Origin: a virus
DNA: 35,807 bases
IMG/VR virus record: IMGVR_UViG_3300025299_000044
Location: 1-35,807 of that record
Reading direction: 5' to 3' (one strand)
The notes beneath the pieces were generated by a model. It did not search any database. It was not told the origin of the DNA and saw only the letters and a program-made list of their open reading frames with translations. The stretch's first letter is position 1. Each line of letters opens with the position of its first letter. Below, one piece after another: positions 1 to 7,338 of this stretch. Both the position numbers and the translations under genes were made by a program.

Positions 1-743
1 TCGCCGTTCTCGGCTACAATTATATCCAGAACCCCGTCATGCGGCATATCAAGGCACTGATCGAGGAGGGGGCGATCGGTGCGGTCAATCACATCCGCGT
101 CGAGATGGACGAGGACTTCATGGCCGATCCCGATGTCTTCTTCTATTGGAAGAGCGAGCTTTCCGCCGGCTACGGCGCGCTTGATGATTTCGCCGTGCAC
201 CCGCTGTCGCTGCTCTGGTATCTGTTCGGTCACGTTGAGGCTGTCATCACCGACATGGTAAAGCCCTACGCCAGCCGGCCGTTGAAGGAAGGCGGTCGCC
301 GCGAAGTCGAGAATCACGATGCGGCCAATGTCCTGATGCGACTTGGCGGTGGGATCTCTGCGGTGCTGATGGCAAACCGCGCCGCTTGGGGGCGGAAAGG
401 GCGAATCGCGCTGCAGATCTTCGGCTCGAATGGCGCCATTACTTACGATCAAGAGCGCATGAACGAATTAGAACTCTATCAGGCAGAAGGGCGCGGCTCG
501 GAGCAGGGCTTCCGCAAGATACTCGCCGGCCCGGCGCATCTGCCCTACGATCGCTTCATCCCGGCGCCTGGCCACGGGCTCGGCTTCAACGATCTGAAAA
601 TCATCGAATGCCGCGAACTGATCCGCGCAATTTCCGGTGAGCCGTCGTCGATCGTGACATTCGAAGACGGTCTTAGGATAGAGAAGTCCGTTCACGCCAT
701 GGCACAGTCATTCCACGAGCGCCGCTGGATCGAGATCGATTGA
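1..743 (+). CDS. Gfo/Idh/MocA-family oxidoreductase, C-terminal part (5' end outside window)
   Basis: The frame is open from base 3, well before the first ATG at 39, so the gene starts upstream of the window. What remains is mainly the C-terminal substrate/dimerisation domain of an NAD(P)-dependent sugar or inositol dehydrogenase. The segment GYNYIQNPVMRHIK followed by EEGAIGAV is the typical transition from the Rossmann domain into the beta-sheet domain, and the later WGRKGRIALQIFGSNGAI strand is also typical. The N-terminal NAD-binding glycine motif is not visible because it lies outside. Substrate cannot be named; family members act on inositols, sugars and related polyols in the cytoplasm. 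It belongs to the host chromosome, and an 84-base gap separates it from the next gene on the same strand. Confidence 0.85.
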   Translation, partial: AVLGYNYIQNPVMRHIKALIEEGAIGAVNHIRVEMDEDFMADPDVFFYWKSELSAGYGALDDFAVHPLSLLWYLFGHVEAVITDMVKPYASRPLKEGGRREVENHDAANVLMRLGGGISAVLMANRAAWGRKGRIALQIFGSNGAITYDQERMNELELYQAEGRGSEQGFRKILAGPAHLPYDRFIPAPGHGLGFNDLKIIECRELIRAISGEPSSIVTFEDGLRIEKSVHAMAQSFHERRWIEID

Positions 744-827
744 GGTCTGTCCGCTTCCGGTTGACGGCGCTGGAGGCAGGGGATACCCCTTTTCTGGAAC
801 GCGCGGCTGCATGCTGGGAGTGAAAAC

Positions 828-2045
828 GTGACGGACAGACTGGTGATCATCGGCGCGGGGCAGGCGGGCTTTGCATTGGCCGCGAAACTGCGTGCGCTCA
901 AGGATATGCGCCCAATCACCATCATCGGTGCGGAAGACGCGCTGCCCTACCAGCGGCCGCCACTCACGAAGAAGTACCTGCTTGGCGAGATGACCTTCGA
1001 TCGACTGCTGTTCCGGCCGGAACACTGGTACCCCGACAACAATGTCGAGATCAGGCTTTCCACGTGGGCGGAGCAGATCGTGCGTGACAAGAAGCAGGTC
1101 CTGCTACAGGACGGTTCAGCGCTCGACTACGGCACGCTGGCGTTGACGACCGGCTCCACGCCGCGCGCACTGCCTGCGTCGATCGGCGGGGATCTCGAGG
1201 GCGTTTATGTGGCGCGTGACAAACGTGACGCTGATCTGCTTGCCGATGAAATGCGGCCCGGTCGCCGGGTCCTCATTATTGGTGGTGGCTATATCGGACT
1301 TGAGGCAGCTGCTGTCGCCCGTCACCGCGGTCTCGAGGTTACCGTGATCGAGATGGCTGACCGAATCCTGCAGCGCGTCGCTGCCAGGGAGACGGCCGAC
1401 ATCATGCGGGTGATTCATGAGACACATGACGTTGTCATCCGGGAGAAGACCGGGCTCAAGCATCTTGTCAGCCATGAAGGCAGGGTTGTCGCTGCCGAAC
1501 TCTCCGACGGGTCCACGATCGAGGTCGATTTCGTCATTGTCGGCATCGGCGTCGTCCCGAACGATCAACTCGCCAAGGAGGCGGGTCTCGAGGTCGCCAA
1601 CGGAATCATCGTGGATGAATTCGCCCGCACGTCCGATCCGTCGATTTTTGCCGCGGGTGACTGTGCGGCCCTGCCGTGGCAAGGCGGACGCATCCGTCTC
1701 GAATCGGTGCAGAACGCCGTCGACCAGGCAGAAGCCGTCGCCGCCATCATCGCCGGCGGCAACGAAGCATACGATCCCAAGCCTTGGTTCTGGTCGGATC
1801 AGTATGACGTGAAGCTGCAGATCGCCGGCTTCAACATGGGCTATGACGATACAGTCCTGCGTCCAGGCTCGCGCGACGGCGCCCACTCGATCTGGTATTT
1901 CAAGAATGGGGCGTTCATCGCCGTGGATGCCATCAATGACGCCAGGGCCTACGTCAGCGGCAAGAAGATGCTGGAATCCGGGATCAATCCCGATAGGGCG
2001 ATCATTGCGGACGCATCTACCGATCTCAAGCAACTGCTGAGCTGA
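828..2045 (+). CDS. FAD-dependent NAD(P)H:ferredoxin reductase-type oxidoreductase
   Basis: The 405-residue protein has the two dinucleotide-binding folds of the ferredoxin/rubredoxin/rhodocoxin reductase family. The first glycine motif, VIIGAGQAGFALA, is at residues 5-17 (FAD). The second, LIIGGGYIGLEAA, is near 147 (NADH). The C-terminal FAD contact SIFAAGDCAALPW is near 270, followed by a reductase C-terminal dimer domain. The early motif PYQRPPLTKKYL is characteristic of this family. Such enzymes pass electrons from NAD(P)H to a [2Fe-2S] ferredoxin that feeds an oxygenase or P450; no ferredoxin or oxygenase gene is visible here, so the partner is unknown. The length is normal for the family. 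A perfect GC-rich hairpin follows the stop codon. It is the last intact host gene before the prophage. Confidence 0.9.
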   Translation: MTDRLVIIGAGQAGFALAAKLRALKDMRPITIIGAEDALPYQRPPLTKKYLLGEMTFDRLLFRPEHWYPDNNVEIRLSTWAEQIVRDKKQVLLQDGSALDYGTLALTTGSTPRALPASIGGDLEGVYVARDKRDADLLADEMRPGRRVLIIGGGYIGLEAAAVARHRGLEVTVIEMADRILQRVAARETADIMRVIHETHDVVIREKTGLKHLVSHEGRVVAAELSDGSTIEVDFVIVGIGVVPNDQLAKEAGLEVANGIIVDEFARTSDPSIFAAGDCAALPWQGGRIRLESVQNAVDQAEAVAAIIAGGNEAYDPKPWFWSDQYDVKLQIAGFNMGYDDTVLRPGSRDGAHSIWYFKNGAFIAVDAINDARAYVSGKKMLESGINPDRAIIADASTDLKQLLS

Positions 2046-2058
2046 GGCCGGCGGCCTC
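2044..2058 (+). terminator. GC hairpin after the reductase gene
   Basis: A perfect inverted repeat, GAGGCC-ggc-GGCCTC, overlaps the stop codon of the flavoprotein gene. A second dyad, CAGGTGA (2064-2070) with TCACCTG (2093-2099), follows. No T-run follows the first hairpin, so it is only a candidate transcript end, possibly Rho-assisted or an mRNA-stabilising structure. Confidence 0.4.
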
Positions 2059-2125
2059 GGCATCAGGTGAAAAAGCCGAAAAAGCGCTTGCGTCACCTGT
2101 CGAATGACTCTATCAGGCTCCCACC

Positions 2126-2170
2126 GGAGAGGTGGCCGAGTGGTCGAAGGCGCTCCCCTGCTAAGGGAGT
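2126..2170 (+). tRNA. tRNA-Ser(GCT), 5' part only, interrupted by prophage
   Basis: The acceptor 5' strand GGAGAGG is at 2126-2132, the D arm GCC...GGC at 2135-2151, and the anticodon stem CTCCC/GGGAG at 2153-2157 and 2165-2169 with loop CTGCTAA. The anticodon is GCT at 2160-2162. No long variable arm or TTCGAAT T-arm follows; the sequence becomes AT-rich and unrelated. The tRNA is therefore cut just after the anticodon stem. A functional copy is probably rebuilt at the right phage end outside the window, but that is an inference. Confidence 0.85.
2135..2170. other. Probable attL (left attachment site) in the tRNA-Ser anticodon arm
   Basis: Host tRNA sequence ends abruptly near 2170, and the integrase gene lies about 270 bases away pointing towards the site, the usual arrangement for tRNA-targeting tyrosine recombinases. 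The exact core cannot be set without attR; it should lie within the D-arm to anticodon-arm stretch. The anticodon-stem dyad itself would be the expected recombination centre. Confidence 0.7.
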
Positions 2171-2274
2171 TTAATATTTCCCTTCGGCCTCTCATAACGA
2201 TTTGTTTCTGTTAGCTTTTCCTGTCAAGAATATTTTCTGTCTCTGTGCCTTGTGCCATGGATGTGACAAAACAC

Positions 2275-2445
2275 TCATTTTAGAGGCTGTTTCTTCTTCA
2301 AAAGCGACAGCGGGTAGGCGACGGCAACAATGGGCGCAAACATCAAAACCATTGTCCCACCGAGAATGGCTGCAGCCGCATAATCCAGAGCATCCGGCTT
2401 TCTCCCGTCTTTCAATTCGACGTGAATTATGTCCTTGAGCTTCAT
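2275..2445 (-). CDS. Small membrane protein coupled to the integrase gene
   Basis: A 56-residue frame starts at the ATG that overlaps the integrase stop codon (ATGA), so it is probably translated by coupling. The N-terminal half is charged (MKLKDIIHVELKDGRKP). Residues about 20-48 form a hydrophobic segment rich in Ala, Val, Leu and Met, and the tail is basic (LLKKKQPLK). I do not recognise a family. It lies between the integrase and attL, a place where phages often keep small lysogeny-expressed membrane proteins such as exclusion factors. That role is a guess from position and topology. Confidence 0.6.
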   Translation of the reverse strand: MKLKDIIHVELKDGRKPDALDYAAAAILGGTMVLMFAPIVAVAYPLSLLKKKQPLK

Positions 2446-3413
2446 TTCGTTCCCTTTCCAAAAACGCGGTCGATAACCTCTCGATCCGCATCCCCCTCCA
2501 CATAGGTCTCCATCAGCAACCGGCGTGACTTCCAGCCGCCGTGATCTGCTGTCGTCGCCACGTCCACGCCATTGCGCCGGATCATCTCAGTGGCGAACCC
2601 ATGCCGGCCGATTTCATGGCTGGTGAGGCGCGAGAGACCAGCTTCCTTGATCACCTTGTCGAACCGCTTCTTGACCGTCGATCGATTGGCGGCAGCGAAA
2701 ACCAACGTCTCGTGAAGGCTCCGAATGTTCGCCAGATCGATCACCATGGCACGCGTCAGGAACACCTTGCGCGGCTCCGTCTTCGTCTTCTCCAAGAATG
2801 CTATGCCTAGCTGTAGATCCGTATGCTCCCACGTCAGGCGGCAAGCCTCGGAGACGCGGGTGGCTGTCTCAAACATGAAGCGGGCTATTGCCGCCGTCTC
2901 TGGCATCCCGAGCTTCTTGGCAGCCTTGCAGAAAGCATCCAGCCATACCTTGTTTCCGGCCGGTCGCGCCTTTCGCTCTTCTTTGAACCGCTTGACCGAT
3001 ATCTTCGGCCAGCCCTTGGCGTCGGCTATGTGGTTGATGACAGCCCGAGCCGGGGTTATCACCTGCCGGTTCCATGTCGCGGGCTGAGCGCCAGGATAGA
3101 TCGCCTTCGCTGCCTTGCGGATCTCGGGGCCGGTTATGTCCTTCACCTTCCACTTGCGAAAGTGATTGATCAGCGGCGCTAGAAACCGCCCGTCCTTCCC
3201 GTCGTTCAGGTATTCCGCGACAGCCTCCGGAAAGGTGACTATCGCCTCTTCGCCGTGGACAGCGGCACGACGGACCCGCTCTTCGTGCTTGATCGCGATG
3301 TCTTCCGCGAGCCGCTTGTCAGTCGTCTTAGAAGATGGTCGGTATCGTTTTCCGTCCACCGTGAAATCGTAGTGCCAGATGTCGCTGCCGTTTCGCTTGA
3401 AGAGGTTTGGCAT
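2442..3413 (-). CDS. int: Phage integrase, tyrosine recombinase
   Basis: The 323-residue protein catalyses site-specific integration and, with an excisionase, excision. The N-terminal part (about 1-60) resembles an arm-binding domain (RNGSDIWHYDFTVDGKRYR), the middle is a core-binding helical domain, and the C-terminal half is catalytic. Visible active-site elements are Arg186 (ATRVSEACRLTW), a Lys in the beta-hairpin near 211, the HEIGRHGFATEM box with His266 and Arg270, the HGGW segment at 291-294, and the nucleophile Tyr303 in METYVEGD. The spacing in the H-x-x-x-R box is one residue longer than the common HxxR. It lies next to the interrupted tRNA-Ser, fitting that target. The start region overlaps the upstream HTH gene by 175 bases. 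Confidence 0.95.
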   Translation of the reverse strand: MPNLFKRNGSDIWHYDFTVDGKRYRPSSKTTDKRLAEDIAIKHEERVRRAAVHGEEAIVTFPEAVAEYLNDGKDGRFLAPLINHFRKWKVKDITGPEIRKAAKAIYPGAQPATWNRQVITPARAVINHIADAKGWPKISVKRFKEERKARPAGNKVWLDAFCKAAKKLGMPETAAIARFMFETATRVSEACRLTWEHTDLQLGIAFLEKTKTEPRKVFLTRAMVIDLANIRSLHETLVFAAANRSTVKKRFDKVIKEAGLSRLTSHEIGRHGFATEMIRRNGVDVATTADHGGWKSRRLLMETYVEGDADREVIDRVFGKGTK

Positions 3414-3610
3414 GAAACGGGCTCCGGACGCGCGGCGTTGAGGATTGTGTCAATATCGGATGGCATGAGGAACATGGCTTTGCCGAGAACGCGGCAGGCG
3501 CCTAGAGCCCGTGCGCGTTCCCGCAAGGTCCGCTCAGAGATTTGTATGCCTGCAGCTTGGAGCTTGGCAACAGCCATTGCTGGGGATATAGCTTCGTCGA
3601 GAATCGTCAC
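3239..3610 (-). CDS. Small HTH protein, possible excisionase/regulator
   Basis: The 123-residue frame has a compact N-terminal part (residues 1-65) that reads like a DNA-binding domain: SPAMAVAKLQAAGIQISERTL, a helix-turn-helix-like stretch, then LGACRVLGKAMFLMPSDI, as in helix-turn-helix domains of Xis or plasmid regulators. The second half overlaps the integrase gene in another frame and is Ser/Thr/Arg-rich, as expected for sequence constrained by integrase coding. The start ATG overlaps the stop of the next upstream gene (ATGA). Its place directly ahead of int is where excisionases usually lie. The function is inferred from position and a weak HTH pattern. Confidence 0.6.
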   Translation of the reverse strand: MTILDEAISPAMAVAKLQAAGIQISERTLRERARALGACRVLGKAMFLMPSDIDTILNAARPEPVSCQTSSSETAATSGTTISRWTENDTDHLLRRLTSGSRKTSRSSTKSGSVVPLSTAKRR

Positions 3611-4167
3611 CGGCTCTCCCCCTCTGCTTTTAGGGCGCGGATAGCAGCGGCGATTTTTCCTGCCGCCTCAGAGTGCAGCACCGATGCGGCGGCTGTTTTC
3701 AGCATGCCATCCTTATGCCAAAGTTCCGCGTCTGACGCCCATTCCCTGCTTAGCCTGTCCGCCACATCTGCAGCCTCGTCAATTGCCTTCCGCCTTGCCT
3801 CTTCCGACTGGGTGCGGGTGGAGACGCGCTCTTCGTCAAGCTCTCTAGTTCGGCTCTCCAGTTCTACTTCTGCGGCCTCCGCACGGTCAACGTGTATAGA
3901 CGACACGGCTGCTGTCTTTGCTAATTCTGCGCGGAGCTCTATAATTTCGGTGGCATAGCGCGTTGCGGTAGCTTCTTCTGCCTCTGTGAGCGCCTTTGCC
4001 TCCAGCGCCGCATTGCGGGCGTTGGCTAGCTCGGAGCGTAGGAGGCCAGCAATCTTGAAGCTTGCCGGTCCAGTGCCGTTCACATCGAAATCAGGATCGG
4101 CCCAAAGCTCATCGGCCATGATGCCTTGGATTGCATAGGCGAGGCGGCTGCGTTCGTCGTCGCTCAT
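3607..4167 (-). CDS. Hypothetical coiled-coil protein
   Basis: The 186 residues are mostly predicted helix, with a long Glu/Ala/Arg-rich coiled coil from about residue 45 to 130 (for example AEVELESRTRELDEER). The last 40 residues hold an amphipathic helix ending KIAAAIRALKAEG. The pattern resembles many poorly conserved rhizobial phage proteins. The gene overlaps both neighbours by 4 bases, so it is part of the leftward operon. No enzymatic motif is visible. Confidence 0.7.
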   Translation of the reverse strand: MSDDERSRLAYAIQGIMADELWADPDFDVNGTGPASFKIAGLLRSELANARNAALEAKALTEAEEATATRYATEIIELRAELAKTAAVSSIHVDRAEAAEVELESRTRELDEERVSTRTQSEEARRKAIDEAADVADRLSREWASDAELWHKDGMLKTAAASVLHSEAAGKIAAAIRALKAEGESR

Positions 4168-4766
4168 TCTCCCCTCCCATCGGTCTGTTCCGGCTTTGCG
4201 TTGGTGGCGGGGCTCGTCACATAGTCGGCGTAGTCAAGCGCGGCTTTGTGTAGGAGCCCTCCGAAATCTTCATTTTGCCGATACCAAGTCGCGCCTCGGA
4301 TATATGCGTCAACCAGCATCTGAAACCCCTTCTCATGCGCCCCGCCTTCCGTTGCCTCTGGCTTTGGTTCTGCTGCGAGGCAGTATTGCTGCCATAGGTC
4401 GTTTATAAGCTTGCTGACTTCATCGAATGGCGTGGCCTCGGTGATATTGGCACATCGCATTTCCAGTTCCCACTCGGCATCGGTTTCCCAACCTACCGGC
4501 TCTGGCTTTGGATTGGAGATGAGTACGCTCCTGATGCGAGCTTCGAAGTAGGCTTGTGCGGCGGCTTGCGCTGCTTCGAATGTTTCATGCCGCGTGTATT
4601 TCGTCCTGCTAGCGCAGAGTAGAAATGGCATCCGTCTTCTAAGTTCGCTCGGGTTCACGGCATCGCGCTGATCCGTGATCTCGTACCAGCCAAAGGGAGT
4701 TTCAGCGCCGTATGGGGTCCATTCCAGCGGCTTCACGCTCACCGTCAGTTCTTCCTCGCGCTTCAT
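4164..4766 (-). CDS. Hypothetical rhizobial-phage protein with VKPLEW-type N-terminal domain
   Basis: The first 80 residues match a short domain that I recognise as common in rhizobial phage and prophage proteins: a start like VKPLEWTPYG, a GWYEI strand and a helix with AQAAAQAYFEARIRSVL. Its function is not known to me. The C-terminal part (100-200) has no recognisable motif and looks like a second helical region. ATGA overlap with both neighbours shows it belongs to the leftward operon. Confidence 0.7.
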   Translation of the reverse strand: MKREEELTVSVKPLEWTPYGAETPFGWYEITDQRDAVNPSELRRRMPFLLCASRTKYTRHETFEAAQAAAQAYFEARIRSVLISNPKPEPVGWETDAEWELEMRCANITEATPFDEVSKLINDLWQQYCLAAEPKPEATEGGAHEKGFQMLVDAYIRGATWYRQNEDFGGLLHKAALDYADYVTSPATNAKPEQTDGRGE

Positions 4767-5062
4767 GGCTGTGCCTCCAGCTTTGCGAGGATTTCGGCAA
4801 CATCGCTATAGTCAACCCAATGTCCATCTGCTGCAGCGGCTGCATTTCTGTTATAGCGATCAATGTGCAGCAACGCCGTCCGCGCCTCCTCCAGCAATTC
4901 GTACTGGCGCTTGTAATCGGCCAGCATGTTCTGAGAAGCGGCTTTTAGATTGACAACCGCCTTTGCTATGGATGGCTCAACTCTAGCCAGTATAGTCCCG
5001 GTGATAGCCATATCGGCCTTCTCTATCTTATCGACCACTTCCTCGCGCTTCATGGGTGTCAT
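4763..5062 (-). CDS. Hypothetical small helical protein
   Basis: The 99-residue, largely helical protein starts at an ATG overlapping the stop of the HNH gene; an internal ATG at 5053 is an alternative start. It contains a heptad-like middle (LKAASQNMLADYKRQYELLE). The Met-Lys-Arg-Glu-Glu beginning recurs at the start of the next gene. No family is recognised. The Ala/Glu-rich composition suggests a soluble cytoplasmic protein. Confidence 0.65.
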   Translation of the reverse strand: MTPMKREEVVDKIEKADMAITGTILARVEPSIAKAVVNLKAASQNMLADYKRQYELLEEARTALLHIDRYNRNAAAAADGHWVDYSDVAEILAKLEAQP

Positions 5063-5412
5063 CGGACTACCTCTCCGGTTCTGGTGTCGATCACGTCACC
5101 GTTGATTTTGCGCTTGAAACGCCCTTGGAACGCTCCGGATTTCTTCGAGGTCCCGTTGTGCTTGGCCCACACCCTTTTCACCTTGGCAATGATGCGCTGA
5201 TCGTCAGCCGTCTTGGCGCCGACGCCGCGGTGACATGGCACGCACAAAACTTGGCAGTTGGAGAGCGATGAATCCTGGGTGAGATAGAATGCGATGATAT
5301 GATCATACTCGCCTTCGCCGGCCTTCAGCTTGGCCGAGCAGCTTTCGCACTTGCCGCCGCAACGGAGGAAGGCTTGGGCGCGCACCTTGTCGGAGAACTC
5401 TTGACGCTTCAT
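5059..5412 (-). CDS. HNH endonuclease
   Basis: The 117-residue protein has a zinc-bound beta-beta-alpha-metal nuclease fold. The first zinc pair is in RCGGKCESC, the HNH start is in EYDHIIAF (Asp-His), and the second zinc pair is in CQVLCVPCHR. A basic C-terminal tail follows (GRFKRKINGDVID). I chose the ATG at 5412 because it overlaps the stop of the 56-residue gene upstream (ATGA); a longer start at 5439 is possible. Phage HNH proteins of this size nick or cut DNA as homing enzymes or help packaging. Here it lies far from terminase, so a homing or DNA-processing role is more likely. Confidence 0.85.
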   Translation of the reverse strand: MKRQEFSDKVRAQAFLRCGGKCESCSAKLKAGEGEYDHIIAFYLTQDSSLSNCQVLCVPCHRGVGAKTADDQRIIAKVKRVWAKHNGTSKKSGAFQGRFKRKINGDVIDTRTGEVVR

Positions 5413-5579
5413 GCCCGCCTCCAGATCCAGAACAGCCACGATCTGCGGCGCTGCTTCTTCATGTCGGATATCTCACGGCGCAACTGGGCGGTTACCTCGT
5501 CGCGCTTCGCCAGGTACTGGATGGTGGAGGTTCTCGCATGGGGATATCGGATGAGATGGCGATTGACGGTGTTGCTCAT
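5409..5579 (-). CDS. Hypothetical 56-residue basic protein
   Basis: This short frame is linked by ATGA overlaps at both ends to the 98-residue gene before it and the HNH gene after it. It is strongly basic, with a helical centre (YLAKRDEVTAQLRREISDMK) and a Trp-rich, Arg-rich end (RRRSWLFWIWRRA) that could lie on a membrane or bind nucleic acid. No family is recognised. The perfect coupling on both sides is the main support that it is translated. Confidence 0.6.
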   Translation of the reverse strand: MSNTVNRHLIRYPHARTSTIQYLAKRDEVTAQLRREISDMKKQRRRSWLFWIWRRA

Positions 5580-5872
5580 GCTGACGCCTCCTTTCCGACG
5601 AGATCAACGATTTGATCCGGCCAAATCCACCAAACCGGGAATGCGCCTTCTTCTTCTGCGCGCGTGAAGTGCGCGCCGTGTGTGCATCTGCGGCCAAAGC
5701 TATCGAAGCAGAGCGCAGTGAAGTGATGGCCACGCCACCCTTTTTCGTCGCCGTGTTCCGTGTTGTTGTAGTCAACGTGGCACGTCAGCCAGGAGCTGGC
5801 TCTGTTCACCCATTGGGCGTGACTGTCGAAAGCCTGATCGGCAAAGGGAGGGTCTATGCGAAACTCGCTCAT
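5576..5872 (-). CDS. Hypothetical protein, His/Trp-rich
   Basis: The 98 residues are rich in His and Trp (WVNRASSWLTCHVDYNN, GWRGHHFTALCFDSFGRRC, FPVWWIWPDQIVDLVG). It has several Cys and His that could bind a metal, but no known zinc pattern. A similar composition is seen in small rhizobial phage proteins of unknown role. It is coupled by ATGA overlap to both neighbours in the leftward operon. Confidence 0.65.
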   Translation of the reverse strand: MSEFRIDPPFADQAFDSHAQWVNRASSWLTCHVDYNNTEHGDEKGWRGHHFTALCFDSFGRRCTHGAHFTRAEEEGAFPVWWIWPDQIVDLVGKEASA

Positions 5873-6141
5873 GCTGCACCTGCCTTTGCCTTCGCCATCA
5901 GGCGCTCAAGTGGGGAGAGATGTTGTTCAGGGGCTTTGGAATGGAGTGGCGGCAAGCCGAACTTTTCGAGGTAGGTACGGGAGTGCTTCGCCCAGACCTT
6001 CTTGCCCCAACTCGTAGCGGCGAACTCCCAAGGGCGCGCAGCGCGCAAAGCCTTCTTGCGAGTGGCTAGATCAGCGTCGGCAGGAAGGTTGCGATGCACC
6101 TCGCCAATGACGCTGGATGCGGTTTTCTGCCAGTCGATCAT
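5869..6141 (-). CDS. Hypothetical small protein
   Basis: A 90-residue basic protein, with WEFAATSWGKKVWAKHSR in the middle and a short helical end (SPLERLMAKAKAGAA). The Trp/Lys pattern suggests a small fold that could bind nucleic acid, but I recognise no family. The start ATG overlaps the preceding stop by four bases, keeping it within the same leftward operon. Confidence 0.65.
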   Translation of the reverse strand: MIDWQKTASSVIGEVHRNLPADADLATRKKALRAARPWEFAATSWGKKVWAKHSRTYLEKFGLPPLHSKAPEQHLSPLERLMAKAKAGAA

Positions 6142-6533
6142 GCTGCACCTCCGGAAATTGCGCTGATGCGGCGCAAGAACCAGTCGCGCATGGCGGACTT
6201 GCCTTGGTTGTAGCGTTTGAACTCGGGGCCTTCGCCAATGACTCCCATCATTGCGTCAAGGCTGTCGCCATCGAGCTTCCCGAGGCAGATGCGAAGTTGT
6301 GCTGTCTCTTCGCGGTTGGCTTCAAAAGCGGCTGTAATGCGGTCTGCGAGCGTTGACCAATCCTCGTCTCCGGTCGCCTGAGAATAGGCAAGAAGGAACT
6401 CGTCTGGATTGCGACTCTCCGCTTCCGGGTCACCGTATGCCGCTGGGAATATGCCTTCCCCGGCGGCCCAGTCTGCAAACGCTATACTGCGCTTGATGAG
6501 CAAGACCATTGCGCTGACAGTGGTGTCGGTCAT
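6138..6533 (-). CDS. Hypothetical acidic protein
   Basis: The 131-residue acidic protein is probably mostly helical (for example DRITAAFEANREETAQL and GKLDGDSLDAMMGVIGE). It ends in a basic segment (FKRYNQGKSAMRDWFLRR). No motif is recognised. It sits between the DUF1367/NinB-like gene and small hypotheticals, with ATGA coupling at both ends. Confidence 0.65.
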   Translation of the reverse strand: MTDTTVSAMVLLIKRSIAFADWAAGEGIFPAAYGDPEAESRNPDEFLLAYSQATGDEDWSTLADRITAAFEANREETAQLRICLGKLDGDSLDAMMGVIGEGPEFKRYNQGKSAMRDWFLRRISAISGGAA

Positions 6534-6946
6534 GCTGCCTCCGTCATTTCCGGGGTCACGCCGTAGGTATCTGCAATGAACCGCAGGCCATCGTTCAAAA
6601 ACCGGGAAAACTCCTCCTCAGACATTGAGGAGAACGCGATGCTGCGCGGGATCATCACGGTCAGCTTCCCGACCATGACCGGCGTGGTGTAGCCGCACAT
6701 TAATTTGACCGTCTCGTGCAGAGCCTCGGCGGTCGGGCAGCACTCGGTGCTTTTCACGACCTCATGGAGGAAGGCCCACCAGAACCGCAGCCTGCTCGGC
6801 ACTCTCCCGGTGCGCACGTCTATGCGGACGCGCTCACCTTCCTTGATTTCGGCTATGCGCTCTCTGTCGGCTGCCATCTCGCCAACTAAATTCGAACCAT
6901 ACCTGACGCAATAAATCGAAGGCGATTCTCCGGTTTTCTTCGACAT
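6530..6946 (-). CDS. DUF1367/NinB-like phage recombination-region protein
   Basis: In this 138-residue protein, residues about 40-130 follow the layout seen in phage DUF1367 and NinB-type proteins: an aromatic helix (RLRFWWAFLHEVV), a helix ending LHETVKLMCGY, a beta pair with KLTVMIPRSIAFSSM, and an EEEFSRFLNDGLRFI helix near the end. Such proteins are found in recombination/replication clusters of temperate phages; NinB is linked to recombination with SSB-coated DNA. Here it directly follows the SSB gene, which supports a recombination context. The family assignment is by eye and not firm. Confidence 0.5.
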   Translation of the reverse strand: MSKKTGESPSIYCVRYGSNLVGEMAADRERIAEIKEGERVRIDVRTGRVPSRLRFWWAFLHEVVKSTECCPTAEALHETVKLMCGYTTPVMVGKLTVMIPRSIAFSSMSEEEFSRFLNDGLRFIADTYGVTPEMTEAA

Positions 6947-7326
6947 CAGCGGACCTCCGGCGAAAATGGAATGTCATCGTCGAAGTTGGCTGGCTGGTTG
7001 CCGTAGCTGTCACGCTGGTCAGTTTCCCGACGCTCACCGCCGCCCTGGATGGTGATATCGCTTGCACGGCAGGTGAAATAAGTCTTTGCCTCGTGCTGAC
7101 GGCTTCCGAACTCACCGGCTACCGTGACGCGGGTTCCCTTCTTGAGATGGGGCTCGAGAGATTGACCGCGCTTGCCCCACATGTTCACGTCGAACCACAT
7201 GGTGCTCTTGTTTTCGCCGTATCCGTCGTCAACAGCGACCGAGAAGCCGAGAACCGGCTCCCCGCCTTGTGTGCGCCTCAGAACAGCGTCCTTGCCGATT
7301 GTGCCTGCGAGAGTGATGACCTTCAT
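6946..7326 (-). CDS. ssb: Single-stranded DNA-binding protein
   Basis: The 126-residue protein has an OB-fold opening MKVITLAGTIGKDAVLRRT, the core GFSVAVDDGYG and WFDVNMWGKRGQSL, and the strand KGTRVTVAGEFGSR. An acidic tail FDDDIPF follows, as in bacterial SSBs, where it binds replication and repair partners. Here it is followed by five extra residues (SPEVR) rather than ending at Phe, which is unusual. It coats ssDNA during phage replication and recombination. The Rad52-type annealing gene lies immediately upstream with a gap of only 12 bases. Confidence 0.93.
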   Translation of the reverse strand: MKVITLAGTIGKDAVLRRTQGGEPVLGFSVAVDDGYGENKSTMWFDVNMWGKRGQSLEPHLKKGTRVTVAGEFGSRQHEAKTYFTCRASDITIQGGGERRETDQRDSYGNQPANFDDDIPFSPEVR

Positions 7327-7338
7327 GTTCTTCCCCTG

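Noticed and set aside
2163-2193. Possibility that the tRNA-Ser is complete, using CCTCTC at 2188-2193 as acceptor partner
   Set aside because: No T-arm or variable arm lies between the anticodon stem and that hexamer, so it cannot be a normal tRNA; the complementarity is probably chance.
1116-2195. A 359-codon antisense frame over the host reductase gene and tRNA
   Set aside because: It reads through the tRNA and junction, lacks a ribosome site and mirrors the codon pattern of the reductase gene.
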